From Saccopteryx bilineata (Eukaryota; Chordata; Mammalia; Chiroptera; Emballonuridae): a stretch of 64,000 nt of DNA. Numbering within the stretch: the first letter of the stretch is position 1; each line of letters opens with the position of its first letter. The stretch is from contig NC_089493.1 in the NCBI RefSeq assembly GCF_036850765.1, forward strand, positions 187,831,140 to 187,895,139, read 5' to 3'. Below the pieces are notes generated by a model. It was not told where the DNA came from, did no database searches, and saw nothing but the letters and a program-made list of their open reading frames with translations. Made by a program: the position numbers and the translations under genes. Below are positions 1 to 11,013 of the stretch, piece by piece.

Positions 1-83
1 TGCGGCTTAATTGTCTGTTTGTCGCCGATAGCTTATTGGTTGCTTGCGTAACTGTACTAGCCAATGGGGTGAAGTTGCCACGG

Positions 84-233
84 CTGAATGCAAATTGAGC
101 AGGTCAGGGGGAAGGTGAACATTTGTTTGCATTGGCAATCATCTGCTTTTGAAACAATTTAAGGCTAAACGCAAATTGAGCGTGTCAGGGGGAAGATGAA
201 CATTTGTTTGCATTGGCAATCATCTGTTTTACA
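84..233 (+). repeat. Two direct repeat units, 81-bp spacing, in Helitron 5' region
   Basis: A unit of about 66 bp starts at 84 and recurs at 165 with few differences. Both contain GCAAATTGAGC, GTCAGGGGGAAG and ATTTGTTTGCATTGGCAATC. They lie just upstream of the Rep-like start codon at 268, so they could be promoter or subterminal repeats of the transposon. That role is inferred only. Confidence 0.85.
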
Positions 234-267
234 TAAAAACTACGTCTTAACGTAATTTCTTTTAAGA

Positions 268-591
268 ATGCCTCCTAGAAAATACAGCACTGAAGAGGAG
301 AGAAAAGGAGCTAAAGCTGCACAAAAACGGCTTTCTCAACAAAAAGAAACCACTGAGCAGAGAAAGACAAGGCTTGCTTCAGTCGCAGAGCAAATGCGTC
401 TTTCTCGGCAAAATGAGACTGATGAGCATCCAGAAACAAGGCTTGCCTCAGATGCAAGACAAAAAAGCCTGTCTCGACAAAATGAGTCCCTTGAACAAAG
501 GCAGGAGAGAAATGCAAAAAAACGACAGAGTAATGCTGACCGAAACGCAAAAAGGATTAAAACAGTTTCAAACGGAGAAACTAATTTTTGA
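268..591 (+). pseudogene. Helitron Rep/helicase N-terminal fragment (107 codons)
   Basis: The open frame starts with MPPRKYSTEEER and carries about three lysine/arginine-rich units of 23 residues: KRLSQQKETTEQRKTRLAS, then MRLSRQNETDEHPETRLAS, then KSLSRQNESLEQRQER. Charged repeats of the type RLSR.NET.EQRE.RLA are characteristic of the extreme N-terminus of Helitron transposases. Complete proteins of this family are well over 1,000 residues and carry a HUH nuclease and a Pif1-type helicase; neither is present here. The frame ends at TGA 589-591, at the deletion junction. The start at 268 is chosen because it is the first ATG and fits known Helitron starts. The product, if made, would be a basic peptide of unknown effect. 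Confidence 0.75.
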
Positions 592-767
592 GCATTCCTC
601 TGTTGGCATTTTTTTACCTGAGCCTGCATTTGGACACGGTCAACTTTATGTTGCCTGTTACGGACGTAAAATTAAAAATAATTGATGGTCCTCTGCAAGG
701 TGAGCTTAAAAATGATGGAAAGATCTACGTAAGAAATGTTGTGTACAAAGAGATCTTTGACATGTGA
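592..767 (+). pseudogene. Helitron helicase C-terminal remnant
   Basis: Directly after the N-terminal frame, a different reading frame gives LPEPAFGHGQLYVA. This matches the last conserved block of Pif1-like Helitron helicases (F.HGQLYVALSR). After a further shift the frame reads IIDGPLQGELKNDGKIYV and stops at TGA 765-767. The conserved SR after YVA is missing, so the block itself is damaged. Together with the upstream entry this shows that an internal deletion joined the two ends of one gene. It cannot encode an active helicase. Confidence 0.72.
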
Positions 768-1008
768 ATTAACATTTTATTATTTAAATCACCTTTATTT
801 ATTGAGCTAGCGGTGGCTCTTAAGAAATGTACCGCCAGTGGTTTCCTTCATTGCACTCTACTTTAAGCAATTAAGCAAGTAGAAGGGGGAAACCCCGTGG
901 GGCACTAAGCAAAGGGGCATCCTCACCGCCTGCCCTGGGTAATTCAGTTTGAATTAGCAGACACCTTTGCACAAATCATTTTAATTACAATTTATAATAT
1001 CTAGAACA

Positions 1009-1041
1009 GCGGTCATTTCGTATGACCGCCGGGCTTTCTAG
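1009..1041 (+). other. Helitron 3' terminal hairpin and CTAG end
   Basis: The stem GCGGTCAT/ATGACCGC, loop TTCGT, 8-nt spacer and terminal CTAG form the standard rolling-circle termination signal of Helitrons. Confidence 0.88.
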
Positions 1042-1192
1042 TGTTACTATAAATCAGGTTGTATGAATATACAATAGAGGCCCTGCTTAGGGTATATGGC
1101 CCAAAGAAGAATTTCTGGTTTATAAAATAATTCTATGTTTCATTGTTTTGTGAAGAATATCTATCCCATTATCCACAGAAGCGGCATCATGT

Positions 1193-1530
1193 GGCATTCC
1201 CAGCACCAGTGTATGGAATTATACTTTCTCCACATGCTCTCTGGCACTTGTTGTTTTGTTTTTGATAGAGGCCATCGTAGTGGGTATGAAGTGGTATTTC
1301 ATGGTGGTTTTGATTGTCATTTACTTAATGATAAGTGATGTTGAGCATCTTTTCCTGTGCTTAGCCATTTGTGTATATTCTCTGGAGAAATGTCTATTCA
1401 AGTTCTTTGCCCATTTTTAAAAATTGTGTTTTTTTTAATATTCTAGACATTAATTCCTTATCAGACATAAGATTTACTAATATTACCTCTCATTCAGCAG
1501 GTTGTCTTTTCACTTTGTTGATAGTGTCCT
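1193..1530 (-). mobile_element. Old L1 ORF2 3' fragment
   Basis: Read on the minus strand this is the 3' ORF2 region of L1. Landmarks on the plus strand are CATTCCCAGCACCAGTGTAT, TTCTCCACATGCTCTCTGGC, GTGATGTTGAGCATCTTTTC and AGGTTGTCTTTTCACTTTGT, in normal antisense order. It is heavily diverged with many stops, so it is an old copy. Confidence 0.8.
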
Positions 1531-1571
1531 TTTAGATATCTTTACAACTAAGTGTTTTTGAAAGCTCTTGG

Positions 1572-1668
1572 CTAGATACCGAGGAGAGGGATGGATTGCT
1601 GGATCATAGGTTGGCTCAGTTCTTACCTTTATGAGGAACCTCCATACTGTTTTCCATAGTGGCTGCAA
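1572..1668 (-). mobile_element. Second old L1 fragment, out of order
   Basis: GGATTGCTGGATCATAGG, then GAGGAACCTCCATACTGTTT and CCATAGTGGCTGCA, are antisense L1 ORF2 sequence that should lie upstream (plus strand) of the fragment at 1193-1530. It is therefore a separate insertion or a rearranged part of the same element. Confidence 0.7.
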
Positions 1669-2266
1669 GTCTAATGTAAAGGAGGAAAGGGGAAGTGGTG
1701 GAGTTAAAATTCTCTCTCTCTCTTTTGGTACACATCTGGATTCATTTTCGTTCACGATACAAGTGCTGCTGCTCGCTGTACTCATGCCTGTCCTTACTAA
1801 CTGTAAACCATTTGAGGCCACACGCCTTATTATCATAAAAGCTCTTCCTACTCCTACATAGTGTCTGTAAAGCAGTTACCACATGGCAAACTCTGTGCTG
1901 AGTGCAGTGCACACACTGTTCTACGCCATCTTCCCGACACCAGTCCCGAGTAAGTAACAGACTCCGCCTTTCGCGGAAGGAAAAGGAAAGCACAGAGCAA
2001 TGGAATCGCTGGACGGATTCACACGACTTCTTTACCTGATCGCTGGCCCTGAGGAGCAGGCCTGTCGGAGAGCAGTAAGCACAGGGCTGCGTGACACGTG
2101 CGAGTGGGGTGCTGTTTCTGTCAAGTGTCCCCCGGTAAATGTTCCACGGAGAAAAAGATTCATTCCTCCGAAAACTGTAGCAAAAATTAGACCGAGGCAG
2201 TCATAAGCAAAGTGAAATTGACTGTCAATTCTTTTCCATCCTCATCGTTAAAAAAAAAAAAAAAAA
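1669..2266. other. Unassigned block with CpGs, ending in A17
   Basis: No recognised gene or repeat. It has more CpG than its surroundings (for example CCTTTCGCGGAAGG near 1967-1980 and GTGACACGTGCGAG near 2091-2104) and ends in an uninterrupted A17 at 2250-2266. The frame at 2000-2206 (68 codons) has no similarity I know. The A-tract allows a retrocopy, but I see no target duplication. Confidence 0.4.
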
Positions 2267-4215
2267 TCACAGTCTTCATTTTTATAAAAGTATGTTTTTA
2301 TCAATGTAAAATAAGGTAGACTATAGACTCTTTCTAGGAGAGAGACCTGCCACCCGATGTGTATGCAATACCCACCTCTCAGGGTTTTCTTTTGTATTTT
2401 TAAATTTTATTTATTTTTACCTAAGTTTTGGGTGCTTAGTAAATTTCAACTGAATGAATAAATGTCATATATAATTTAAATAAAAAAGACAACCTCATAT
2501 TAAGGCATAGAAAACATCTCTGGTTATCTCAAGTCCTTACATTTTCTCTCACTAAAACAAAGTCACACTAGCTTCACATTGAGCTGCAATTAAATCTTTG
2601 GGTCCAGATGTACCCTCTTTTGCCTTAGTGCATGAACTTATGCTTAAAGACTTAAGAGGAAAAAAAATGTTTCTGTAACCGTTTTTACACAGCCTACGTT
2701 TATATGAATTCAGAATAAGACAGACACATTTTACACTCATTATGAAAATAACGCGGTGAAATAGAATACGATGGTCTGAATGATTAATTTCCTATGGCCA
2801 GAACACTATGTAAATTGAAATAGCAATGCTTTCATTTTTTTCATGATCAATATTTGCATTTCTTAATAATGAAAATCTGCCAAAAAAAAATTCAAATGAA
2901 ACATGATCCTGAGGCCATGGGCAATGGGGAATTACTTAAAAGAGAATTTCAGGTTTAGCTACACATCTCTTGATCGAGGTAAAAATTCTGGACATGGGGA
3001 TGTTAGCAGTCTAATTTAGCTGTCCAGGCTCTCTAACTTGTTTGAATGTTAGCAATCATTATGTTTGAAACCCAGAAGCATCTAGCTTTTCTTTTCTTTT
3101 CTTTTTTTTAGATCTGCCTTTGGTCTGCAGAGGAGAAACTAGAGCTTCCCTTAAACTTTGAACAGGGCTCTTTTTATAATATGTATTGTTTGCATAGTGA
3201 TTCTTTTGAACTGGTATTCTTCTACCTTTTCTAAAAAATAGTTCCTCTTTAAAAAAACAAAAACAAGATAGATATAGATAGCCCTCTAAGCATTATAAAA
3301 ATCTGAACAAAAGCATACTGAAAGCATCAAATAGTATTATTTCTAGAGGTGAGCTTCACTATGAAATTCTTCATGAGAACCCATTTTCTGTTGCAGAGCA
3401 ACGGAGTAGACCAGCCTAACCGAATGCAAAACAGCTCGCTACTATTTTTCTATGTATTGGAAATAAATCATTAAATTCACTCGGAAGAGACTTTTTCTTT
3501 TAAGAATTTTTCTCTGGAGCCTAGATAAAGCTAATTTCTCCCCACATCAAAGATTCTTTATTCTTCCTTATAGAATAAAATGCAAAGCCTTTGAAAGCCG
3601 ACAGTCATGTTTGAAAGGCACCGTGAAGTGCTTCTGACTTTTCATAGGTTAGGAAAGCAAATGAGGTCGCTTGTTAGAATTGTATCTAAAACCAGGGTAA
3701 ATAGGCTCTATGAGGGACCTAAGAAACAGCTCCTTCTGAGTAAACTGTGTAAGTCGTGTCATATTTATATTGGCCTTTTCCCCCCGGGGTCCTCATTTCC
3801 CAGCATTTGTTATGTTAAACATAGCAGAGCCTAAAAGAAGGGTGTTTCTCTTATCAGCAAACGGATCCATGTGGCCCAGGCTCCAGAGTCACATGTTCCA
3901 GGAACTTGAGTGTGCATGCTAGATTTGTGTATGAAACGTCAGTCGTATAGGATTGACATTAACCTGTGGAATCGGAGTTTATCTCCATTCGGACAGTATC
4001 AGAATTGAATTGAATTACAGGACACCCAGATGGTGTCTGGAAAATTGGTTGGTGGGGTGGGGTATTTCCCCCATGTTGAGATTGATACCAGAACCCCTTT
4101 ATGTTCCAAGGTCAGGTGATTGGTAGAAGAACGCATTTCCTTGATGTAGAACTGATGCTTCCTAGCTTCCTTAAGGCCAGCGAAAGAGGGTCCGCGACCG
4201 CTTTAAGTCTCTGAC
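2267..4215. other. No gene recognised
   Basis: AT-rich single-copy-looking sequence. Open frames are short and without recognisable domains. A pyrimidine-rich run lies near 3090-3110. Confidence 0.6.
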
Positions 4216-4223
4216 CTCTAAAC

Positions 4224-4543
4224 CAGGGGTCTGGAACCTTTTTGGCTGAGAGAGCTGTGAACGCCACATATTTTAAAATGTAATAGCGTGAGAGCCATAC
4301 AACGACCCGTGTATGTTAGGCATTATCCAATAAAAATTTGGTGTTGTCCCTGAGGACAGCTGTGATTGGCTCCAGCCACCCGCAACCATGAACATGAGCA
4401 GTAGGAAATGAATGGATTGTAATACATGAGAATGTTTTATATTTTTAACGTTATTATTTTTTTTATTAAAATTTGTCTGCAAGCCAGATGCAGCCATCAA
4501 AAGAGCCACATCTGGCTCGTGAGCCATAGGTTCCCGACCCCTG
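4224..4543. mobile_element. Non-autonomous hAT transposon, 320 bp
   Basis: The ends are inverted repeats: CAGGGGTCTGGAACCT on the left, and CAGGGGTCGGGAACCT when the right end is reverse-complemented. A CAG start is typical of hAT. Near the left end it has CTGAGAGAGCTGTGAACGCC and near the right end GAGCCACATCTGGCTCGTGA. CTAAAC flanks both sides directly (4218-4223 and 4544-4549), which may be a decayed 8-bp target duplication. No transposase is encoded. Confidence 0.85.
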
Positions 4544-4544
4544 C

Positions 4545-4795
4545 TAAACCCTCCTTCAAAGGGATCCCCTGATTAGGTTAGGCCCACACTCATGACTAAC
4601 TTGAGTTAAACTGATTAGGAGCTAGAGAATTTAATTGCATCTAAGATCTTTTTTTAACCTTTTCATATAATGTAACCTATTCAAGAAGTAGTAGCATCAT
4701 ATCATATTCACATGCATTGCCCCTACCAAGGAGGAAGGAATTATACGAGGGCCTGACTCATCAGGAGTCATTTTAGAGTTTTGCCAACTGACTGT
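4545..4795. repeat. Ancient mammalian interspersed repeat, class unsure
   Basis: Ordered motifs such as CCTGATTAGGTTAGGCCCAC, TAATTGCATCTAAGATC, GTAACCTATTCAAGAAG and GGAATTATACGAGGGCCTG match a common old mammalian repeat 3' region. Similar material is at 54960-55545 and 59155-59610. I cannot say whether it is an old L1 3' end or an LTR. Confidence 0.5.
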
Positions 4796-5039
4796 ATTGC
4801 TTTAATAATATGTCTGTAGCTGTTTAGGCTCATGTGTTTAAGTGTGTGTGTACCTGTAGTGGGTCATAATGTAGATGAGTCACATTCGAGAAAATTTGAA
4901 AATGTCTGAGTTATAGGGTGAATTTATAATGCTTCTCGTATTCTCAAAAGTTAGAAAATGCTTAGTCCAATTATAGACAATGCTAAGCAGCTTTAGGAAT
5001 TCATTTCCTATTCATTACTGACTATAACACCTTTTTTTA

Positions 5040-5210
5040 TCCATCCATTAATTCAGTCAGTGATTATTAAGCACATAGTGTATGCAAGGCTTTTCATTAA
5101 GCAACAAAGACCATCAGTTCCTCAAGATCGATACTCATGATGGAAGACATTAAATAAACAACTATTTTAATACCAGGTGGGAAGTAGCAGGAAACTGTTA
5201 GAGAATTTTG
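5040..5210 (-). repeat. L2 LINE fragment
   Basis: GATTATTAAGCACATAGTGT, then TGCAAGGCTTTTCATTAAGC and CATTAAATAAACAACT, follow the reverse complement of the L2 3' end (attgagcacctactatgtgccaggc type). It is diverged. Confidence 0.5.
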
Positions 5211-8200
5211 GAAAGAAAACAAAGGTAAAAATTCATATTTTGAATAGGTTTCAGTATTGCAATATCTGAGAAACATGTTTCTTTTCCAGCTTTCTAAAGC
5301 TCAACTTCATAGTTTAATAATAGGAGAAATAATTAAAAAGAGAAGAAAGGGAAAGATTAAAGAAAATTTATAAAGCAGCCACTGTCTAGAATATATTCCT
5401 CACACATTTTAAAGAAATAATATCATGCTATTCATCAATTAAAATGAAGGAATTAAAGTGCATTTCTAATATTATCTCTTTTATTTTTTTTTATAGTTTT
5501 TTTACTTGCTTCAAGTCACTTCAAGTCTCAGAGATGGGACAAGCACCCACTTATGTTACTATCTGCAAGGCTTAGGAGTATTTGCATTTGCTGAGTTGGC
5601 AATTGGCTTGGCACAAGCTATGGGGGGAAAGAAACCAAATCAAGCACAAATGCTGTTCTCATCCGTCTCTGCCACCAGGTGGGAGCCAGCGGCCGAGAGG
5701 GGATCATACGCATTATACTTTGATTGTTATTTGGACATGCAGACTTCACAAATTGCTCATAAGTGAATGTCAATTTTCCTAAACCAAAGCATATTTTGAT
5801 TAGCTAATTTAATTTGACACTATCCATTGTCAATGCACTGGATTACCATTGTACTTCAAAGCTGAGGTCAGAACCAGAAAGCCTCGGTCTCATCTTCTAA
5901 TACATCATCTGTAGAAAAAGGGCTGCTCTGTCGTTAACACTAAGGTATTGTGTGCTGTGCAAAGAAATGGTCTTTTTCTCTTAGTATCTTGAGACTTTGT
6001 TTCCAAATGAGCTCAGATTCAAGGTTAATGCACAACAATCATTTCCTGGGCAGATAGATGAGGATATGTTCAGGTTTAATGATTGTGAACCAATTGTCAG
6101 AGGGCTGGCTGTATGCAGCTGTCATAAAATGTCCTTTATTTCCTATTGCCTTAAAATTTGCATCAGAGGCATTGTCTTCCATGATCCCTTGACAGGTCTC
6201 CCATAATACCAGTAGTATTTTTCTTTTAAGGACCTCAAAGGACGTAATGAATATGCCTTACTATTCTTCTATTAATGTTGTTGATTCGATGCATGGAATC
6301 ATAATTTGGGCTCATGGAAGATTGGTTCCCATCGCCACACAAAACATGAGAGATTAAGTAAACCGTCTTCCCCACTCTTCCCTCATGTCCTACCTCCATT
6401 AGGAAAAATAAGCATGGAATGCCAAACAAAAGAAAGAACTAGAGTTGTCACTAATTGGTTGTTTTTCAGCAATCATGTGCAGTGTATAATTATGTAGAAT
6501 TATGTTAAAATCCATAATTTTATAAAAAAGGAAAAAGGAAATAGAAACATTATAAACTCTATTGAATCTAACAAAGTACCTGGATCAACAACCTTGAAAT
6601 GCTTGACTCAAACCCTTTATCTCCTGACCATGAGTTCTGTAAAGATAGCTAAAAATAAATTGTTTACTCATTTTGCTGTAATAGAGATTTCAGTTCTCTA
6701 TTTGCACACTTTTTCTTAGTGATGTTGCAGCTATTTCCACTTCTGTGTGTATTAATGCAAAAGGAGTTCAAGGGTAGATGTCCTTCAGATAATTCAAACT
6801 ACATGTTACAGTTGCAGAAGTTCAGTTTCAAATGAATAACCTGCACTTAGTGCAGAGTGACATTTCATTTAGATATTCAGTGGTATAGATTATTGGTTCT
6901 GGGGGTTATACCTTGGCCAGTAATGAATGCAAAAGTGACATATGACTGATGTTATTGTTTGCAAAATTATTATACTGCCAGTGAAAGTAACTATTAAAGA
7001 CAATCAAATATAGCCCAGCTATATAGTGAAACCATTACATTCTGCAAATATCTTGTGATTTATTCAAAAGCTTTTGCATTATAAAGCACCAAAGTATTTG
7101 AGAGCCTAGCCACCATAATCCAAGGATGTCCTGACCTCATAGATTAAATGGAATGATGAGTTTCTGTTTTCACAATGACACTGCCTTGAACACATGGCCT
7201 TGTGTCAGTACAAGGTTAGCTTGATGGGATTAAAGCAGTGAATGGATTTACATAACACTTGAAATGCTGGTATATGATCTTCTTTGTCAAATAAAAGATT
7301 GACTTAACAGATTTTGATTTGCTGTTGAAAACATTCATTTCTGGTGTAGAATACAATTTCAAAAAACATTTATCTTACTAATAGCTTTTACTCTCCAAAA
7401 ATTTTTAAGGGCAGTTTCTATTTAGCTGGACTATACCTCCATTAATCTCTGGCTTCTTACTATATTCAAATTCCTTTACCATGATAATATTCTCTGACCA
7501 CTCTCCTTCCCTCTCCCTGAGATCCACGGAATAATTTAGCAAGGATGGTGATTGGCAACTTTAAAAATGATATCAGGTTTCAGATATTCTTTACTGGGGT
7601 AATTGAGCCCTTACCTGAGGTTCATCAAGCCTCCGTAGCTTGACTCACCAAAAGACACAAAAAGAAAAGATCAAATGCCCAAATGCCTCCAGTTCTCCAG
7701 TGCACTATTTCACAAGAAGGATTAATGATATATTTAAATTTTCAGTTTTCCAAAGAAGCTCTATCATTGTTCCCCACCACAGCGCTGAGTTTGTATTTAA
7801 ATATTTCATCTTGTGCATTTCAAACTGTCAGGCTGAAGAAATACCAATAAGTTTGTTAGGTTTAGATAATCGAAAATTCCCTTTACTCAGCTTCTTAGTC
7901 TATATTTATCTGTCTGACTGTGAAATCTATTCCAAGAGTATTCATCTACCACCCAAATCTATTCACCAAGCATCAAGACTCATCAGTGAGATGGAATAAT
8001 GCCATTTAATTAGTCTTTGATATACAGCTTAATTAGGTCTTAATAAGGGGTAGTGCATCCTAAAATCAATTATCTTGCTCTTTTTAATAAGAGCAACTAA
8101 TTAGTAGGAAAATCACCACAGTTCTCTTTTTATCCTGAAGCTTTCCATGGTGCTAGGAAGAAGGTTATGAAGAAGACAAAAATATCTTCCAAAATATTTA

Positions 8201-8659
8201 GAGGAAATGTCACATTGAACTTCAAAGGATATATTCAAAATACTATAGTTGCAATAGGTTAGAAATGTTTTACAGAAAATGCAAGGCTACCAATTCAGTC
8301 TCTATACATGTGTCACAGTTTTTTAGTGCATGCAGTAAAGCCAAGTGCTTTCCTATCTGTGTGTCTAGCTCCTCCCTTTGCATTGTTGACAGGTCTCTGA
8401 GTTGTAGGTCTATGACAGATATCCAGACTGGTCAGGCGACCATAAATGCAAGTCATCTTCATTAACTGGTGCTTCTGCCGCTCTAGCCTTGGAAGTGGTC
8501 CTATGAATTACTACTTGACTGGCTCTATGTTCTCAGTTATAGGGTGTTTCTGTGTGTATTTTGTTTGTTCGTTTTCCCCAACACAGTTGATTTTACTTAG
8601 CAGTGCGAAAGAAAGGTCATCTTTTCATGGTATTCATAAATGAACTCAACATAGACTTG
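5211..8659. other. No gene recognised
   Basis: AT-rich sequence with no coding signal I can support. The 119-codon frame at 7640-7999 has no family features and no flanking splice or promoter context that I can recognise. Some of this may be very old repeat. Confidence 0.55.
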
Positions 8660-9125
8660 TTCATCTCCTATTAGATATTAGGTTTTGCCCCAGCCCCTGA
8701 GGTTGGATGAGACTAAAACAGGTCGGATCCTTGCTCTCAAAGAGCTCACATTTGAATGAATGAGAGAGAGAAGAAAGGAACACAGAAATAGATAATATGT
8801 ATAGAAATCTCAGAGTAGTAGGGGCTGTACCTGCAATCAAGTCTGGTATTGTGGGAAAGAGTCACTGTGGGTAAGAAGATATATTTCAGATGGGAAGGGC
8901 AAGGACAGGGTATCTGAGGAGATACACTTAAAGGGACTCTGAGATCAGAAGTTAGGAGATGGAGCTGGTTAGGAGAAGACCTGGTAGAAGGTAAAAAATG
9001 AAGGCCCTGAGTCAGAGAAAGTCTTGATGTATTTGAATAATATGGAGAATGGCATTGTTCTTGGATGCCCAGTAACAGAGGGGGAGGAGTGGTAAGAAAT
9101 GAGACTGTGTACAATCTAGAAATCA
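8660..9125 (-). repeat. L2 LINE fragment
   Basis: The motif series CTTGCTCTCAAAGAGCTCAC, GAAGACCTGGTAGAAGG, AAGGCCCTGAGTCAGAG and AGAATGGCATTGTTCTTGG follows the long antisense L2 3' region (ccctgctctcatggagcttacattct ... aaggccctgaggca). It is diverged. Confidence 0.5.
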
Positions 9126-10407
9126 GCTCAAGCTGAACTGAGTAGACTATGGCAAAGAATTGGGTGTTATTCCAAGTACAATAAGAATGTGTTCATTTGG
9201 GAAACCGTATGATTGCTCTAACTCACAAATATATTCAAAATACATATCAATATTGATTATAGAATGTAGGCAGTGGGTATATATATGTTTTTTTTTTACA
9301 ACACAATTGTTTCAACATCTCTGTATGTTTGAAAATTTTTATAATACAATGCTGGGGAAAATCAATATGGCAGTGGTCAAGGAAGAAGGAGAAGCATTGC
9401 TTGGTCAAAGCAATAGATTTGAGTGAGGAGGAATGGATAAAGATTCCTCCCCCATCAAATTAGGAATCACAGTGATTATATTGAAAATTAAGGTCAGATT
9501 ATGTTGCTCCCAGGGGGGGGGGGGGATTTCTCTAGTGATAATTTCATTGCAGGTAGAGAAAAATCAGAGTTTTTACCCTGGCTTAAGGATCACCCAGCAG
9601 AAGAGAAATCCATTAACGGTTAGAAATGCCTGCCTTGTCTAGTTTGTCAAGAGCTGGAGGAGTACTTCATGGGGATTAGACTGAGCCAGTGGAGGGTACT
9701 GGGAATTATGCTCCAGTACTTATGAGACGGAACTGTGATGTACTCTCTGCCCGGGTGTATATGACTGGGTTTAATTCAGGCGTGCTTACAGATACAACAA
9801 GGAACTTGGACGCCAGGTTCCAGGCTCTGCCTAGTTCCTTTTGGGAGTCACTCACTTCTGTAGGTAGCCAGCTTCCAGGAACGTCCTTCAGAGAAACCAT
9901 TATTAGTACAGGCGGCTTGCTACTAACTGCCTCCTGAGAACACATACTTCACGGAAGGGACAATGAATGAGGGACTTTTTTGAAGAGCCTAGTAATCAAG
10001 ATCAAGAAAGAATGGGTCGCGGACTTTCTGCTTGGCCCCAAATACAGTCATGTACAATTGATACTTAATCAAAACAACTCTGATGATGATGAGGGTCCCT
10101 GTACCAGGGACAGCAAACACATTACAGGGTTTGTATGGTACTCCAGGCAGTAAGCATCTTCTCACTCTGGCTTGCTTTAACAGTATCCGATCCAAAGATG
10201 CACTGATTGATCCCCACACACCTTGGCGATGTGTCCCCTTTGAGAAGTTTTAAGGGACTAAGCCTTTCAATAAATGGAACCTATTTACATTTTTTTTTTT
10301 TACCTTGAATAGTTTCAGAGAGCGTAATGATTTCTAGAACTTATTAGGTCATACGTAAGAGATTTAAGAAAGAACGCTCAGAGGGGTATGTGTTACACCA
10401 CAGAGGA
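9126..10407. other. No gene recognised; contains G13 run
   Basis: A 13-base G run lies at 9513-9525. The opposing small frames at 9689-9945 are not supported by any domain. No repeat could be named. Confidence 0.5.
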
Positions 10408-10431
10408 GGTGCCGTCGTTTTCCTTTCTTAA

Positions 10432-10617
10432 TTTTTTTTTTTTATTCATTTTAGAGAGCGGGGGGGGGGGGGGGGGGGGGAGAGAAGGGGGAGGAGCAGG
10501 AAGCATCAACTCCCATATGTGCCTTGACCAGGCAAGCCAGGGTTTTTTTTTTTTGAACCAGCAACCTCAGTGTTTCCAGGTTGATGCTTTATCCACTGCG
10601 CCACCACAGGTCAGGCA
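10432..10617 (-). mobile_element. Short tRNA-related SINE
   Basis: On the minus strand it begins TGCCTGACCTGTGGTGGCGC and AGTGGATAAAGCATC, with a degenerate B box region GGTTGCTGGTTC. It then runs through CAAGGCACATATGGGAG and a C-rich tract to the A-tail. A 12-nt internal A run (plus-strand T run near 10542-10554) and a 21-nt C run (plus-strand G21 at 10460-10480) interrupt it. Confidence 0.85.
10460..10480 (+). repeat. G21 homopolymer
   Basis: Twenty-one consecutive G on the plus strand, inside the short SINE. This is a likely length-variable site with G-quadruplex potential, and possibly also an assembly weak point. Confidence 0.9.
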
Positions 10618-11013
10618 TTTTTTTTTTTTTTTTTCATTTTTCTGAAGCTGGAAACAGGGGGAGACAGTCAGACTCCCGCATGCGCCCGACCGGGATCCAC
10701 CCGGCACGCCCACCAGGGGCAACGCTCTTCCCACCAGGGGGCGATGCTCTGCCCATCCTGGGCGTCGCCATGTTGCGACCAGAGCTACTCTAGCGCCTGG
10801 GGCAGAGGCCACAGAGCCATCCCCAGCGCCCGGGCCATCTTTTGCTCCAATGGAGCCTTGGCTGCGGGAGGGGAAGAGAGAGACAGAGAGGAAAGCGTGG
10901 CGGAGGGGTGGAGAAGCAAATGGGCGCTTCTCCTGTGTGCCCTGGCCGGGAATCGAACCCGGGTCCTCCGCACGCTAGGCCGACGCTCTACCGCTGAGCC
11001 AACCGGCCAGGGC
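10618..11013 (-). mobile_element. tRNA-derived SINE, VES/Rhin type, full length
   Basis: On the minus strand it starts GCCCTGGCCGGTTGGCTCAG. It has the A box TGGCTCAGCGG and B box GGTTCGATTCC of a tRNA-derived promoter, then GGCCAGGGCACA, the block CAGCCAAGGCTCCATTGG, and the 3' end CAGCTTCAGAAAAATG followed by an A-tail. It is close to the other copies here, so it is relatively young. Confidence 0.93.

Larger units (their letters stand above)
1..1041 (+). mobile_element. Helitron (rolling-circle transposon), 3' portion, internally deleted
   Basis: The right end has the expected Helitron structure. An 8-bp perfect stem (GCGGTCAT at 1009-1016, ATGACCGC at 1022-1029) with a 5-nt loop is followed 8 nt later by the terminal CTAG at 1038-1041, and the next host base is T, as for A|T target insertion. 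No terminal inverted repeats or target duplication are expected or seen. Inside are an N-terminal Rep-type frame (268-591) and the C-terminal end of the helicase (about 592-767). The enzymatic middle is absent, so this copy is non-autonomous. The left end lies before the window, because no 5'-TC terminus is seen at base 1. The presence of a Helitron is firm; the family (for example HeliBat, Heligloria) cannot be assigned by eye. Confidence 0.88.

Noticed and set aside
7640..7999. 119-codon open frame
   Set aside because: AT-rich, low information, no domain, no splice or promoter context; the length is possible by chance in 64 kb.
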